Below are positions 33,519 through 42,627 of a stretch of DNA of 62,934 nucleotides, one piece after another (position 1 is the first letter of the stretch; each line of letters opens with the position of its first letter). The stretch spans positions 1 to 62,934 of the forward strand of contig JADGPK010000011.1 of assembly GCA_017882445.1 (NCBI GenBank), read 5' to 3'. The notes under the pieces were generated by a model, which made no database searches, was not told the origin of the DNA, and worked only from the letters and a program-made list of their open reading frames with translations. Source of the DNA: Solirubrobacteraceae bacterium (GTDB lineage Bacteria; Actinomycetota; Thermoleophilia; Solirubrobacterales; Solirubrobacteraceae). Both the position numbers and the translations under genes were made by a program.

Positions 33519-34328
33519 CTAGATCTCGGGAATGCCAGCCGCCGCCGGCTCGCCGCGCGCGAGCACGATCGTCGCCCCCTGCGCGAGCAGCGCGAGCAGC
33601 GAGGCGAGCACGAACGCCGCCGCGATGTCAAGCCCACGCAGGCTTACGGCCAGCGCGAAGCAGAACAGCGCGAAGGCGCCGAAGCCGCCGATCAGCCCCC
33701 GCAGTAGGCGCAGCAGCTCGTCGGTGCCGCGCTGGGCGTGGGTGAAGGTCGCGAGCACCGTCGTGATGATCGGAAACGGCGCCAGCAGGCCGCTGAGCTG
33801 CGGGCCGAGCCAGCCGGCCACCGCGGTGAGCGTGAGCACCAGCACGAGAGCACAGCCGGCGCGAACGGGGAGATCCCAGGCCGGTGGCGCCGGGTGGGCA
33901 CGCACCTCGGGGCCGGGGCGGGGCAGCGAGACGATGCCCACGAGCAGCCCGGCTCCGGCCAGGCCCAGCGCGGCGCCGGCGGGCAGCGACACGGCGCTGA
34001 ACGCAGCGGTCGCCACCGCGAACGCGAGCCAGCCCGCGAGCATGCTCGCGCCCCAGAAGACGCGGCCGGCGAGACGGGCGTAGACGACCACGAAGGCGAT
34101 GAGCGAGACCAGCCCGAGCAGCGTGCCGGCCGCCGCGCCTGCGGCGAACACGCGCCCGTGGGCGAGCGCGTAGACGAGCAGGATCGGGCCCGCCACGACC
34201 GGAAGCCCGGCGATCAGCCCGCCGATCCGCGATCCGAAGCGACGGGCCGCGAGCGAGGCGCCGACCACGAAGCCGGGCGCGAGCAGGAGCTTGACGGCGA
34301 GCAGGGTCACGGGCAGATGATTGCGCAC
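33519..34328 (-). CDS. Multi-pass membrane protein of unknown function
   Basis: An Ala/Leu/Gly-rich integral membrane protein with about eight to nine helices (for example PVTLLAVKLLLAPGFVVGASLA, GLIAGLPVVAGPILLVYAL and GLVSLIAFVVVYARL). It has some resemblance to permease-type proteins built from repeated halves, but I do not recognise the family. I chose GTG 34328 because the first helix follows at once; ATG 34418 and a longer upstream frame are open but give an Arg/Pro-rich, unlikely N-terminus. It converges on the SGNH gene. Confidence 0.65.
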   Translation of the reverse strand: MRNHLPVTLLAVKLLLAPGFVVGASLAARRFGSRIGGLIAGLPVVAGPILLVYALAHGRVFAAGAAAGTLLGLVSLIAFVVVYARLAGRVFWGASMLAGWLAFAVATAAFSAVSLPAGAALGLAGAGLLVGIVSLPRPGPEVRAHPAPPAWDLPVRAGCALVLVLTLTAVAGWLGPQLSGLLAPFPIITTVLATFTHAQRGTDELLRLLRGLIGGFGAFALFCFALAVSLRGLDIAAAFVLASLLALLAQGATIVLARGEPAAAGIPEI

Positions 34329-34579
34329 CAACCGCCGACTCGGCCGGCGCCGGCATGCGGCGGGCGCGCGAGCAGTGCGGGCTGGCCGGTCAAACGGCAC
34401 GCGCGTAACTACTGACATGGACCCGCGGCAGCCACTGATGCGGGCTGCGCTCGGCCGTCGTAGGTTTGGTGCGGATGATCCGACTCGCGTGACTCTCGAT
34501 CGACCGGCAGAAGGTAGCCCTGCTCGCGCCACTCAATCTCACGAGCTCCACCAGACGCAGCAAGCGAGGTGGGTGAAGG

Positions 34580-36397
34580 ATGGCCGCAGTTACCACCTTG
34601 CCCCCGGTCGCCGAGCGTGTCACCGGCGCCACCACGCTCGGACGCATGGTCCTTTCAGCGTCCGAGCGTGGGGAGGACGTCGCCCTGCGCCGTCCCGGCG
34701 GGGAGGACCTTCGGTCGATCTCCTACCGTGAGCTCGGCGAGCACGGCCGCAGGATCGCCCGCGGCCTGATCGCGCTGGGGATCGAACAGGGCGAGGTCGT
34801 GGCGATCCTCTGCTCGACCCGCGCGGAGTGGACGCTCTGCGAGGCGGGTGCCCTATGCGCGGGCGCTGTGGTCGCCCCGGTCTACGACACGAACTCCCCC
34901 GAGGAGTGCCTGTACGTGCTCTCGCACTCCGAAGCCCGGCTGGTCTTCTGCGAGGACACCGCCCAGGTCGCAAAGATCGAGCAGATCCGCGCGCGCTGCC
35001 CGGCGCTCGCACACGTGATCGTTATCGATGGGGAGGCGCCCGGTGCGCGCCCGCTGCAGGAGCTGCGCCGCTACGGCGACGCCGTTGACGCCGAGGAGGT
35101 CGAGCGGCGGGTGCGGGCGGTCGCGCCGGGAGACGTGGCGACGCTCGTCTACACCTCTGGCACTACCGGGCCGCCGAAGGGCTGCATGCTCACACATGCC
35201 AACTTCCTCTCGGCCACCGCGATGTATCGAGGGCAGCTCGAACTCGACGACATCCAGCCCGTCATCTACATGTTCCTGCCGCTCGCGCACGTGCTAGCGC
35301 GGCTCGCCCAGACTGTCGTCCTCGACGTCGGCGGGACGCTCGTCTACTGGCGTGGCGACCCCAAGCGGATCATGGAGGAGGTCGCGGAGACGCAGCCCAC
35401 GCACTTCGTGGCCGTGCCGCGGGTGTACGAGAAGATGCACACCGCCATCATCAGTGCTGTCGAGAGCCGAGGAACGCCCGCACGCCTGCTCTTCACCTGG
35501 GCGATCGAGGTCGGACGTCGCGCGCGGACCGCCCGGCGCGCGGGCAAGACCCTGGGTCGGCTCTCCGCTGTGCGGCTGCGCCTGGCCGATCACATGGGCC
35601 TCGCGAAGGTCCGCGCGCTGTTCGGCCCCCGCCGCAAGCTCGCGCTCGTCGGCGCCGCGCCGATCGACCGCGGGCTGCTCGAGTTCTTCGACGCCTGCGG
35701 GGTGCTCGTGCTCGAGGGCTACGGCATGACCGAGAGCTGCGCCGCCGCGACTTTCAACCCGTCGAAGGCGCCGCGCTTCGGGACGGTCGGGCGCGCTCTG
35801 CCCGACAGCGAGGTGATGGTCTCCGAGGACGGCGAGGTCCTGCTGCGCGGCCCGCATGTCTTCGCCGGCTATCACCGCGACCCCGAGGCGACCGCCGCGA
35901 CGTTCGTCGAGGGCTGGCTGCGCACCGGCGACACCGGGTCGCTCTCTCCCGACGGATACCTCACTCTCACCGGCCGCAAGAAGGACCTCATCATCACCTC
36001 CAGCGGCAAGAACATCACCCCGGTGAACATCGAGAGCGCGCTGCGCGAGACTCGTTGGATCTCCGAGGCGGTCGTCTACGGGGATCGGCGCCCCTACCTC
36101 GTCTGCATGATCACGCTCGATCCCGACGAGGCACCAAAGCTGGCCGAGCAGCTCGGGATCCCTGCCGACCTGGAGAGCATGGCCCACGACGAGAGTGTGC
36201 GCGGGGCGCTGCAGGCCGACATCGACGTAGCCAACGCACGCTTCGCACGCATCGAGCAGGTCAAGCGCTTCGGCGTGCTCGACCACGACCTCACCCAAGC
36301 TGCCGGCGAGCTCACGCCGACGCTCAAGGTCAAGCACGCGGTCATCTATGAGCGCTACGCCGACTTCTTCGACGCGCTCTACGCCGAGTCACAGTGA
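34580..36397 (+). CDS. Long-chain acyl-CoA synthetase (AMP-forming)
   Basis: A 605-residue ANL-superfamily enzyme that activates fatty acids with ATP and CoA. Motifs are the P-loop TLVYTSGTTGPPKGCMLTH, the adenine motif LEGYGMTESCAAATFN, GWLRTGDTGSLSPDGYLTLTGRKKDLIITSSGKNITPVNIE (hinge and catalytic Lys region). It has the FadD15/ACSL-type architecture. The following gene encodes a WS/DGAT acyltransferase, which would use acyl-CoA products, so the pair probably makes neutral lipid. An AAGG-type ribosome-binding site lies just before the ATG. Confidence 0.93.
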   Translation: MAAVTTLPPVAERVTGATTLGRMVLSASERGEDVALRRPGGEDLRSISYRELGEHGRRIARGLIALGIEQGEVVAILCSTRAEWTLCEAGALCAGAVVAPVYDTNSPEECLYVLSHSEARLVFCEDTAQVAKIEQIRARCPALAHVIVIDGEAPGARPLQELRRYGDAVDAEEVERRVRAVAPGDVATLVYTSGTTGPPKGCMLTHANFLSATAMYRGQLELDDIQPVIYMFLPLAHVLARLAQTVVLDVGGTLVYWRGDPKRIMEEVAETQPTHFVAVPRVYEKMHTAIISAVESRGTPARLLFTWAIEVGRRARTARRAGKTLGRLSAVRLRLADHMGLAKVRALFGPRRKLALVGAAPIDRGLLEFFDACGVLVLEGYGMTESCAAATFNPSKAPRFGTVGRALPDSEVMVSEDGEVLLRGPHVFAGYHRDPEATAATFVEGWLRTGDTGSLSPDGYLTLTGRKKDLIITSSGKNITPVNIESALRETRWISEAVVYGDRRPYLVCMITLDPDEAPKLAEQLGIPADLESMAHDESVRGALQADIDVANARFARIEQVKRFGVLDHDLTQAAGELTPTLKVKHAVIYERYADFFDALYAESQ

Positions 36398-36407
36398 AGG
36401 GGTAGCC

Positions 36408-37868
36408 GTGAGCGCGAAACGCAGCCACCTCTCCAACGCCGACGCGGCCTGGTTGCACATGGACCGTCCGACGAACCTCATGGTCATCAACTCCGTCCTG
36501 CTCTTCGACGAGCAGCTCGACTGGGAGCGGTTGGCCGGGGTCGTGCGCAGCCGCCTCGTCGAGCGCTACCTGCGCTTCCATCAGCGCGTCGCCGAGAGCC
36601 GCGTGGCGCTGGGCGGACCGCACTGGGAGGAGGACCGCGACTTCGAACTCGCTCGCCACATGCACCGCCGGGGCCTGCCGGCGCCCGCCGACGAGTCGAC
36701 GCTCGAGGAGCTCGCCGGCGATCTCGCGTCGATCCCGCTCGACCGCGACAAGCCGCTGTGGGACATGTACCTGATCGACGGACCCGGGGCGGGCAGCGCG
36801 GTGATCGTGCGCATGCACCACTGCATCGCCGACGGGATCGCGCTCGCGTGGGTGATGCTCTCGCTGACTGACCTGGCGCCCGAGGGCGAGTGCGACACAG
36901 AGCCGCCTCCGCAGCGCTCCCTCCCGCGCTCGGGCCTGCGGGCAGCCGTCGGTGCCTCTCTCGAGACGGCCGGTGACACTCTGTCGTCGGCGATCGCTCC
37001 CGCCGCAGGCGCGGTCTCGGCGACGCGCCGGCTCTCACACGCGGTCGCACGCGGGAGCCTCGAGACGCTGGCGCACCCCCGGCACGCGCTTGAGCTCGTC
37101 GACGATCTTGCCGCCGATGCGCAGGCGCTCGTGAAGCTGCTCTTCATGACCCCCGATGCTCCCAGCGTGCTCAAGTGCCACCTCGGCGCCGCGCGCAGCG
37201 TCGCCTGGAGCAGGCCGATCTCCCTGGAGAAGGTCAAGGCGATCGCGCACGCCCAGGGTGCGACCGTCAACGACGTCCTGCTCGCGGCCGTCAGCGGCGC
37301 GCTGCGCGGCTACCTCATCGCCCGCGGCGAAGCGCCGCACGAGGTCCGCACGATGGTCCCCGTCAACCTGCGCCCGCTCGACGAGCCCGTGCCACGCGAG
37401 CTCGGCAACCATTTCGGTCTCGTATTCCTGACGCTGCCCGTCGACCGCTCGAGCCGCCGCGAGCGCCTGGGCGAGCTCAAGCGGCGCATGGACTCGATCA
37501 AGGACTCGGCCGAGGGGCCGGTCTCCTACGCGGTGCTCGAGGCCGTTGGGTTGACCCCGCCGGAGGTCGAGGGTCGCATCGTCGACATCTTCAGTGCTAG
37601 GGCCACGGCCGTCATGACGAACGTTCCCGGCCCGCGTGAGACCGTCTACCTCGCAGGCAGCCCGATGCGCACCGTGCTCGTGTGGGCACCCACGGCGGGG
37701 AGCGTGGGGATGAGTGTGAGCATCTTCAGCTACGACGGCAGGATCACCGTCGGATTGCTCGTGCACGCGCAGCTGGTGCCCGATCCCCAGACGATCCTCC
37801 AGCGTCTCGGCGGCGAGGTCGCAGCGATGGCCAGGCTGGCTCCCGCGATGAACGGCAGCGTCGCGTGA
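36408..37868 (+). CDS. Wax ester synthase / diacylglycerol acyltransferase-like protein
   Basis: A 486-residue WS/DGAT protein that makes wax esters or triacylglycerol from acyl-CoA. The condensation-type active site MHHCIADG holds His137-His138 and Asp142 (HHxxxDG). PLWDMYLIDG precedes it. The C-terminal DUF1298-type domain has VPVNLRPLDEPVPRELGNHFGLVFLTLPV and TNVPGPRETVYLAG. GTG 36408 is favoured by AAGGGG six bases upstream. It is 10 bases after the acyl-CoA synthetase and overlaps the next gene in GTGA. Confidence 0.92.
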   Translation: MSAKRSHLSNADAAWLHMDRPTNLMVINSVLLFDEQLDWERLAGVVRSRLVERYLRFHQRVAESRVALGGPHWEEDRDFELARHMHRRGLPAPADESTLEELAGDLASIPLDRDKPLWDMYLIDGPGAGSAVIVRMHHCIADGIALAWVMLSLTDLAPEGECDTEPPPQRSLPRSGLRAAVGASLETAGDTLSSAIAPAAGAVSATRRLSHAVARGSLETLAHPRHALELVDDLAADAQALVKLLFMTPDAPSVLKCHLGAARSVAWSRPISLEKVKAIAHAQGATVNDVLLAAVSGALRGYLIARGEAPHEVRTMVPVNLRPLDEPVPRELGNHFGLVFLTLPVDRSSRRERLGELKRRMDSIKDSAEGPVSYAVLEAVGLTPPEVEGRIVDIFSARATAVMTNVPGPRETVYLAGSPMRTVLVWAPTAGSVGMSVSIFSYDGRITVGLLVHAQLVPDPQTILQRLGGEVAAMARLAPAMNGSVA

Positions 37869-38812
37869 ACGCGCCGTCGGTGGCGATCTTCGCGCCCAAC
37901 CCCCTGCTGACCGTAACGCTGGAGGTGGAGGGGGGCGATGAGCGCCAGAGCATCCACTTCCATGCCGGCGGCCAGGGGGTGTGGGTGGCGGGCATGGCCC
38001 GCTGCATGGGCGCGACGCCGGTGCTCTGCGGGCTGATCGGCGGCGAGGTCGGCGACCTGCTGCAGCCGCTGGTCGAGAAGGCCGCCGGTGGGCCGGCACA
38101 TCTCGTGGCCGGCGCGAGTGCGAGCGGCTGTTATGTCACCGATCGACGCTCGGGCCGGCGGGACGTACTCGCGATGAGGCTCAGCGACCCGCCTTCGCGT
38201 CACGAGCTCGACGAGCTCTTCTCGCTGACCTGCTCGCAGGCGCTGGCCTGCGGCTGGCTCGTCGTGACCAACCCGCTGCCCGCAGAATCGCTGCCGCTGG
38301 AGATCTACGGTGACCTCGTCGCCGATGCCCGCGCGGGCGGCTGCCGCACGCTGGTGGACCTCTCCTCGCCGCGCCTGGACAGCGCACTGACCGGCCGGCC
38401 GGACCTGGTGAAGATCAACGACTGGGAGCTCGCGGAGTTCCTCCATTGCCCCGTCTCCACGCCCGAGCTCCTGCTCGCAGGCGCGCGGAGCCTGCGTGAT
38501 CGCGGCGCGCAGAGCGTGATCGTCACTCGCGGCGAGCTGCCGGCGCTCGTCCTGCACGGGGCGGACGCCTGGCAGCTGACCCCGCCGCGGTTCGAGCATG
38601 GCTTCCGCGAGGGGTGCGGCGACTCGATGATGGGCGCCCTCGCCGCCGTGTGGGCGGGAGAGGCGAGCTTCGAGCGCGCGCTCGTGCTCGGCGCTGCAGC
38701 CGGCGCGGCCAACTTCCTGCGACGCGGGCTCGGCCGCGCGTCCCGCGAGGTCGTCGAGCAGCTCGCCGATGCCGTCACGCTGGAGCGCTTCCCGACCGCA
38801 CAGGTCGCCTGA
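37865..38812 (+). CDS. PfkB-family sugar kinase (1-phosphofructokinase-like)
   Basis: A 315-residue ribokinase-fold enzyme. The N-terminus APNPLLTVTLEVEG and HAGGQGVWVAGMARCMGATPVLCGLIGGEVGD match the FruK/LacC branch. The anion-hole motif is EGCGDSMMGALAAVW, where most members have GAGD, so Cys replaces Ala. Substrate is probably a sugar phosphate. Translation is coupled to the acyltransferase (GTGA), so the kinase may supply glycerolipid precursors, which is inference. It converges on the PHP phosphatase gene, 4 bases apart. Confidence 0.85.
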   Translation: MNAPSVAIFAPNPLLTVTLEVEGGDERQSIHFHAGGQGVWVAGMARCMGATPVLCGLIGGEVGDLLQPLVEKAAGGPAHLVAGASASGCYVTDRRSGRRDVLAMRLSDPPSRHELDELFSLTCSQALACGWLVVTNPLPAESLPLEIYGDLVADARAGGCRTLVDLSSPRLDSALTGRPDLVKINDWELAEFLHCPVSTPELLLAGARSLRDRGAQSVIVTRGELPALVLHGADAWQLTPPRFEHGFREGCGDSMMGALAAVWAGEASFERALVLGAAAGAANFLRRGLGRASREVVEQLADAVTLERFPTAQVA

Positions 38813-38816
38813 CGCT

Positions 38817-39542
38817 TCACCAAGGGGGCGTGACAGGCTCCCCCCGCAGGATCGCGGCAGGCGCCTGCTCGGCGATCCAGCTCGCCCGCTCCGGCGGGCA
38901 GGCTTCGCGCAGGCGCTCGAAGGCCGCGCTCAGGCGCAGGGGCCGGCCGCCGTGGGAGGAGTGCGCGTCGGTCGCGAGCAGGTGCACGAACCCCTCGCGC
39001 GCGAGCCGCAGCACGAGCGCGTCGGGGTCGCCTGGATCGCTGCGCGCTATGAAGTCGGCTGTCCACTGGATCAGGCAGCCGCGAGCTGCAAGCTCGCGCA
39101 GGCGCTGCTCGAAGTCGGCGCCCGCGTGACGCTCGGGGTGCGCGATGATCGCACGCCAACCGCGCTCGCGCAGGCGTTCTGCCACGGCGGGCAGCTCGTC
39201 GGCCATTGAGCCCGGCCCGGGCTCCAGCAGGATCCAGCCGCCGCCATCGAGAGAGACCGCGCGCAGATGCTCTTGGCTGAGACGATCGGCCGCGAACTGG
39301 GCGACCTCTCCGCCCTGCGCGATGCGTACGCCTATACCGCATCGGTCGAGCTCACGCTGGAGCTCTGAGACCCGTCGTGGAAGCTCCTCGATGCGCACGT
39401 CGTGGTCGTCGCGGATGTGGGGTGTCGCGCACACGACCGTGATCCCGTCGCGCTCGGCTACCCGCGCCATCGCGACGCTGTCGGCGAGGTCGAGCGCGCC
39501 GTCGTCGAGCGCCGGCAGGATGTGGCAGTGGAGGTCGATCAC
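38817..39542 (-). CDS. PHP-type tyrosine-protein phosphatase (CpsB/CapC-like)
   Basis: A 241-residue metal-dependent phosphatase of the PHP superfamily. The metal motif MIDLHCHILPALDDG is at residues 1-15. CATPHIRDDHDVRIEELPRRV, WRAIIAHPERH and LLATDAHSSHG complete the active site. Relatives dephosphorylate polysaccharide-chain-length tyrosine kinases, but none is in this window. GTG start at 39542. It lies 62 bases downstream of the small basic protein gene on the same strand. Confidence 0.88.
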   Translation of the reverse strand: MIDLHCHILPALDDGALDLADSVAMARVAERDGITVVCATPHIRDDHDVRIEELPRRVSELQRELDRCGIGVRIAQGGEVAQFAADRLSQEHLRAVSLDGGGWILLEPGPGSMADELPAVAERLRERGWRAIIAHPERHAGADFEQRLRELAARGCLIQWTADFIARSDPGDPDALVLRLAREGFVHLLATDAHSSHGGRPLRLSAAFERLREACPPERASWIAEQAPAAILRGEPVTPPW

Positions 39543-39604
39543 CGGAGGCGGCGCCAGCGCGGTCGGCTCAGCGACGCGCCGTCCGGCGCGGGCGCTGCCG
39601 CTCC

Positions 39605-39979
39605 TCAGTGCGCTGCGCTCCGGGACCGGGCCCTCGTGTTGGGGGTGCGCGACTTCCGAGCTGCGCTGCCATTGGGCCTGGCCCTCGCGGCGGCGACCAT
39701 GTCCTTCTGCAGCCGTTCGAGGTCCTTGCGGGTCGCCTTGCCCATCTTCGTGGCATCGCGGCGGGCGTCGCGCAGCAGTTTGGTGAGGTCTCGGCGCAGG
39801 TCGCCGACCCCGGCTCCGACGCTCCCGCGGAGCTTGCCGAGGTCCGCCTGGGCGACGTCCAGCGAGTCGGCGATACGGCGGATGACGCGGCCGTTCTCCT
39901 CATAGCGCTCGCGGGCGCGCTTGACGGTGCGTGACGTCTTTGGTGCCGGCTTCGCCGGTGCCTTCTGGCTAGGTGACAT
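39605..39979 (-). CDS. Small lysine/arginine-rich coiled-coil protein
   Basis: A 124-residue basic protein. The N-terminal 25 residues are Lys/Pro/Ala-rich (SPSQKAPAKPAPKTSRTVKRA). Residues 30-100 are a long amphipathic helix (RRIADSLDVAQADLGKLRGSV ... LRRDLTKLLRDARRDATKMGKATRKDLERLQKDMV). The tail is basic. AAAAGGAG seven bases before ATG 39979 decides the start. It resembles histone-like or phasin-like helpers by composition only; no family was recognised. Confidence 0.7.
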   Translation of the reverse strand: MSPSQKAPAKPAPKTSRTVKRARERYEENGRVIRRIADSLDVAQADLGKLRGSVGAGVGDLRRDLTKLLRDARRDATKMGKATRKDLERLQKDMVAAARARPNGSAARKSRTPNTRARSRSAAH

Positions 39980-40571
39980 CGAATGCTCCTTTTCGGTTCG
40001 TGACAAGGGGGACCGGAAGAGGTCAGGCCTGTCACGAGCCTACGTATCCGCCGCTCCGCTCGCCAGCGCTCTTTGCCCCAACAGGGCCTCGCGAAACCAC
40101 GTATTCGTCACTGCGGGTTTCTGCGGATCGTCGCGTTCGGCCCTGGGAGGTGGCTGCGGTCCGGAGGCGAGCGCGGCGGCGCCCGCGACCCCGGGCATTG
40201 GGGCCACCGGTTATCCCCCCGGGCGGGTGTCTTATCCGGGAGGACCCGGAGGCCAGCTAGCGGTCGACGCCTTGTTCCCCGACGGGACTACAAACGTGAG
40301 GGTAACGAGCCCGAGTGGGAGCGTTACGCCCGTGAGCATCATCAACAACACAGTCGCGTTTATCGCGAGTGAAGACGCAACCCTGAGCTGGACAGGGCCG
40401 GAAGGACACCCTTACAGTTCGCCATTGCCACACTAGCCCAGGGCGTCACATGCCAGCTAGCGCAGCGAGCGAAAGGGCGCCGCTTCTGGACCCGTTCCGC
40501 ACGGCCGCCCAACGCCGAAGCCCCGGGGCCCCGTTGCGTGGACCGGGGCGGTTCGACCTTCGTCAAGATAG
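39980..40571. other. Mostly non-coding gap downstream of tRNA-Ala
   Basis: A 592-base stretch without an intact gene. Nearest the small basic protein gene it holds that gene's promoter region. The middle is occupied by a decayed coding fragment (listed separately at 40237-40436), and the last 135 bases lie just past the 3' end of the tRNA, with no terminator I can identify. Confidence 0.6.
40237..40436 (+). pseudogene. 3' remnant of a secreted-protein gene
   Basis: An open frame ending at TAG 40434-40436 reads GGQLAVDALFPDGTTNVRV, then SPSGSVTPVSIINNTVAFIA and SEDATLSWTGPEG. It looks like the C-terminal beta domain of an exported protein, with alternating hydrophobic residues and lower GC than flanking DNA. 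Upstream the frame dissolves into non-protein-like sequence, so I read it as the tail of a deleted gene. The parent family is not known to me. Confidence 0.45.
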
Positions 40572-40644
40572 TGGAGCTAGTCGGGCTCGAACCGACGACC
40601 TTCTGGCTGCCAGCCAGACGCTCTCCCAGCTGAGCTATAGCCCC
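40572..40644 (-). tRNA. tRNA-Ala(GGC)
   Basis: A 73-base cloverleaf on the minus strand. Acceptor GGGGCTA pairs with TAGCTCC. The D arm is GCTC/GAGC. The anticodon arm TCTGG-CTGGCAG-CCAGA gives anticodon GGC. The T arm is GTCGG-TTCGAGC-CCGAC. The discriminator is A and CCA is not fully encoded. Confidence 0.96.
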
Positions 40645-40667
40645 ATGGCCAAGTGCGGAAAGTGTAG

Positions 40668-40914
40668 CTATCCAGGTCCGGTGCGCCTGTTGTCGGGTCT
40701 TGGTCGCAGCCGACGGATCACTGATGGGAGTTCATAGTCGCGGGCCCATTTGATCCCCTGGGCCTGGTTGTTCCTGGTTGGGTCCAGTCGGAGATGGATC
40801 GCGCGACGGCCTGATATCTCGGAGATGGGGATGAGGAAGCAGCTGTGCAACTCGGGCGAGTAGGCGCCGATCGCATCGATCTCGGCCACTCGACGCGAGC
40901 GGCGGTAACGTCCC
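40668..40914 (-). pseudogene. C-terminal remnant of a group-I-intron-type PD-(D/E)XK homing endonuclease
   Basis: The minus-strand frame reads RYRRSRRVAEIDAIGAYSPEL, then HSCFLIPISEISGRRAIHLRL and DPTRNNQAQGIKWARDYEL. From memory this matches the C-terminal third of the group-I-intron-associated PD-(D/E)XK endonuclease family (pattern: Tyr...IDA.AVY.PEL..CYL.P, then LRL.P..N.Q...I..A.DYE). The N-terminal catalytic part is absent: the frame abuts the 3' end of the coiled-coil gene. It lies 24 bases from the tRNA-Ala 5' end. Confidence 0.55.
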
Positions 40915-41886
40915 TCACTCCCGCGGAATGAACTCCGGCACGTCGAGGTCGTCGCCGCGCCGATCCTCGCGCAGCTCGCGCTGCTGCCCTGAGCTTGTGC
41001 TCTTGGGGGACTCGCGGTCCGGCGCCGATGCGACCTGGTCCAGCCGCGCGGTCATGCCGCCGTGGGCCAGGCGTACATCGCGGAGCAGGCGCTCGGCGTT
41101 GTGGTGTAACGACACCGACAGCTCGCGGAGGTTGCGCGAGACCTCCGTGCCCTCGCCCAGCACGTCGTGTGCGACCACGTGCGCCTCACTGGTGATGTCG
41201 CGGGCTTCGGCCCGCGCCTGAGCCTTGATCTGCTTGACCTGTGCCTCGGCCTCCGTGTGCAGGCGCGCGAGCTCCTCGCGCCGGGCGAGCAGCAGGCGCT
41301 CGGTCTGCTCGTGGGTCTCCTTGGCGGTCCGCTCGGCCTGCTCGCGCGAACTCTCCAGGAGCTGCTCGGACTCCTGCTCGGCGGCCGCACGCAACTCCTC
41401 GCACTCCTTCCTGGCGGTCGCACGCATCTGCTCTGCCTCCCTGCTGGCCGTCGCGCGCTCCCGCTCAGACTCCTCCGCCGCGCTCGCGCGCCACTGCGCG
41501 GACTCCTCACGCGTCTCTGTCAGGAGCCGGTCGGCCTCCTCGCGTGCCCGGGCCAGCGCGCGGTCGGCCTCCTCGCGCACGCTCTCGGCCTCGGCGCGGA
41601 GCCTGGCGACCGTGTCGAGGGCGTCTTCCCGCGTCGCCTCTGCCTGCGCGCGGGCGCTCGAGAGGATCTCCTCGGCCTCCTCGTCGGCTGCGAAGACCCG
41701 GTTGTCAGCGGCGCGGTCGGCCTCGGCGATCCGCTCCCTCGCGCGCATCTCCGCCTGCTCGCGCAACTCCGCGGCGGCCTGTTCGGCTGCCCCGACGATG
41801 CTCGCCACGCGACCGGGAGCCGCGCTTAGGGCATCCGGATCGCCGAGGTGTGAGATCTCAGACTCCTGCAGCCGGGGCTCGTCCAC
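40915..41886 (-). CDS. DivIVA-like coiled-coil protein
   Basis: A 323-residue protein. Residues 30-230 form one long, highly charged coiled coil (repeats of AEESERERATASREAEQM and similar Glu/Arg/Ala heptads), with no membrane segment. The tail ends DLDVPEFIPRE, a short motif resembling the C-terminal region of actinobacterial DivIVA/Wag31-like and other polar-growth scaffold proteins. The N-terminal DivIVA lipid-binding motif is not evident, so it may be a partner or paralogue, not DivIVA itself. Confidence 0.65.
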   Translation of the reverse strand: MDEPRLQESEISHLGDPDALSAAPGRVASIVGAAEQAAAELREQAEMRARERIAEADRAADNRVFAADEEAEEILSSARAQAEATREDALDTVARLRAEAESVREEADRALARAREEADRLLTETREESAQWRASAAEESERERATASREAEQMRATARKECEELRAAAEQESEQLLESSREQAERTAKETHEQTERLLLARREELARLHTEAEAQVKQIKAQARAEARDITSEAHVVAHDVLGEGTEVSRNLRELSVSLHHNAERLLRDVRLAHGGMTARLDQVASAPDRESPKSTSSGQQRELREDRRGDDLDVPEFIPRE

Positions 41887-41951
41887 TGCGCCATCGTAAA
41901 CCGCGGTGGCCCTCGGCGCTCGAATCGTGCTCTTTGTAGCTTGCGCCGCGC

Positions 41952-41957
41952 TATCCT
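41952..41957 (+). promoter_or_regulatory. Putative -10 box upstream of the DJ-1 family gene
   Basis: TATCCT ends 12 bases before ATG 41970, giving a predicted 5' leader of only about 5 bases. No Shine-Dalgarno is present. Confidence 0.4.
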
Positions 41958-41969
41958 CGCCTGCCTGCC

Positions 41970-42614
41970 ATGTTGATCGCGATCGTCCTCTATGACAGGT
42001 TCACGGCGCTCGACGCGATCGGGCCCTACGAGGTGCTGAGCCGCCTGCCGGGAGCGAGCGTGACCTTCGCCGCCTCCGAGGCCGGCCCGATCACGACCGA
42101 CAACGGCATGCTGACGGTGATCGCCGAGACGGCCCTGCGGGAGGTCAGCGAGCCCGACATCATCCTTGTGCCCGGAGGACCGGGCGAGGTCGCTGCACGC
42201 TCAGGCAGATCGGTTCTCGATTGGCTCAAGAAGGCCGACGAGACGAGCACATGGACGACATCCGTGTGCACCGGCTCTCTCATCCTGGCTTCCGCAGGGC
42301 TGCTCGACGGCAGGCGGGCCACCACACACTGGCTGGCCCTCGAGACACTTGTCAGGCTCGGCGCCGTTCCCGTCCGCGAGCGGATCGCCTTCGACGGAAA
42401 GATGGTCACGGCGGCCGGCGTGTCGGCCGGGATCGACATGGCGCTGGCGCTGGCCGCCAAGGTCGCCTCTGCGGAGGTGGCACAGGCGATCCAGCTCGGG
42501 ATCGAGTACGACCCGCGGCCACCGTTCGATTCGGGATCGCCCGAGAGAGCGCCCGCGGTGATCGTCGACGCATTACGGGCTCGCTCGCGCTTCGCCGAGC
42601 AGGCCGACCGATAA
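41970..42614 (+). CDS. DJ-1/PfpI family protein
   Basis: A 214-residue class I glutamine-amidotransferase-fold protein. The nucleophile elbow [16 protein letters not shown] holds the Cys, and [11 protein letters not shown] contains the conserved loop with the likely acidic partner. THWLALETL supplies the His. It resembles the isonitrile hydratase / ThiJ branch by the N-terminus [18 protein letters not shown]. No AraC-type DNA-binding domain follows. It is 13 bases upstream of leuS. Substrate unknown. Confidence 0.88.
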   Translation: MLIAIVLYDRFTALDAIGPYEVLSRLPGASVTFAASEAGPITTDNGMLTVIAETALREVSEPDIILVPGGPGEVAARSGRSVLDWLKKADETSTWTTSVCTGSLILASAGLLDGRRATTHWLALETLVRLGAVPVRERIAFDGKMVTAAGVSAGIDMALALAAKVASAEVAQAIQLGIEYDPRPPFDSGSPERAPAVIVDALRARSRFAEQADR

Positions 42615-42627
42615 CCTGCGATTGCCG

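Noticed and set aside
42615-42627. T-box leader for leuS
   Set aside because: The gap to the preceding gene is 13 bases, too short for a T-box.
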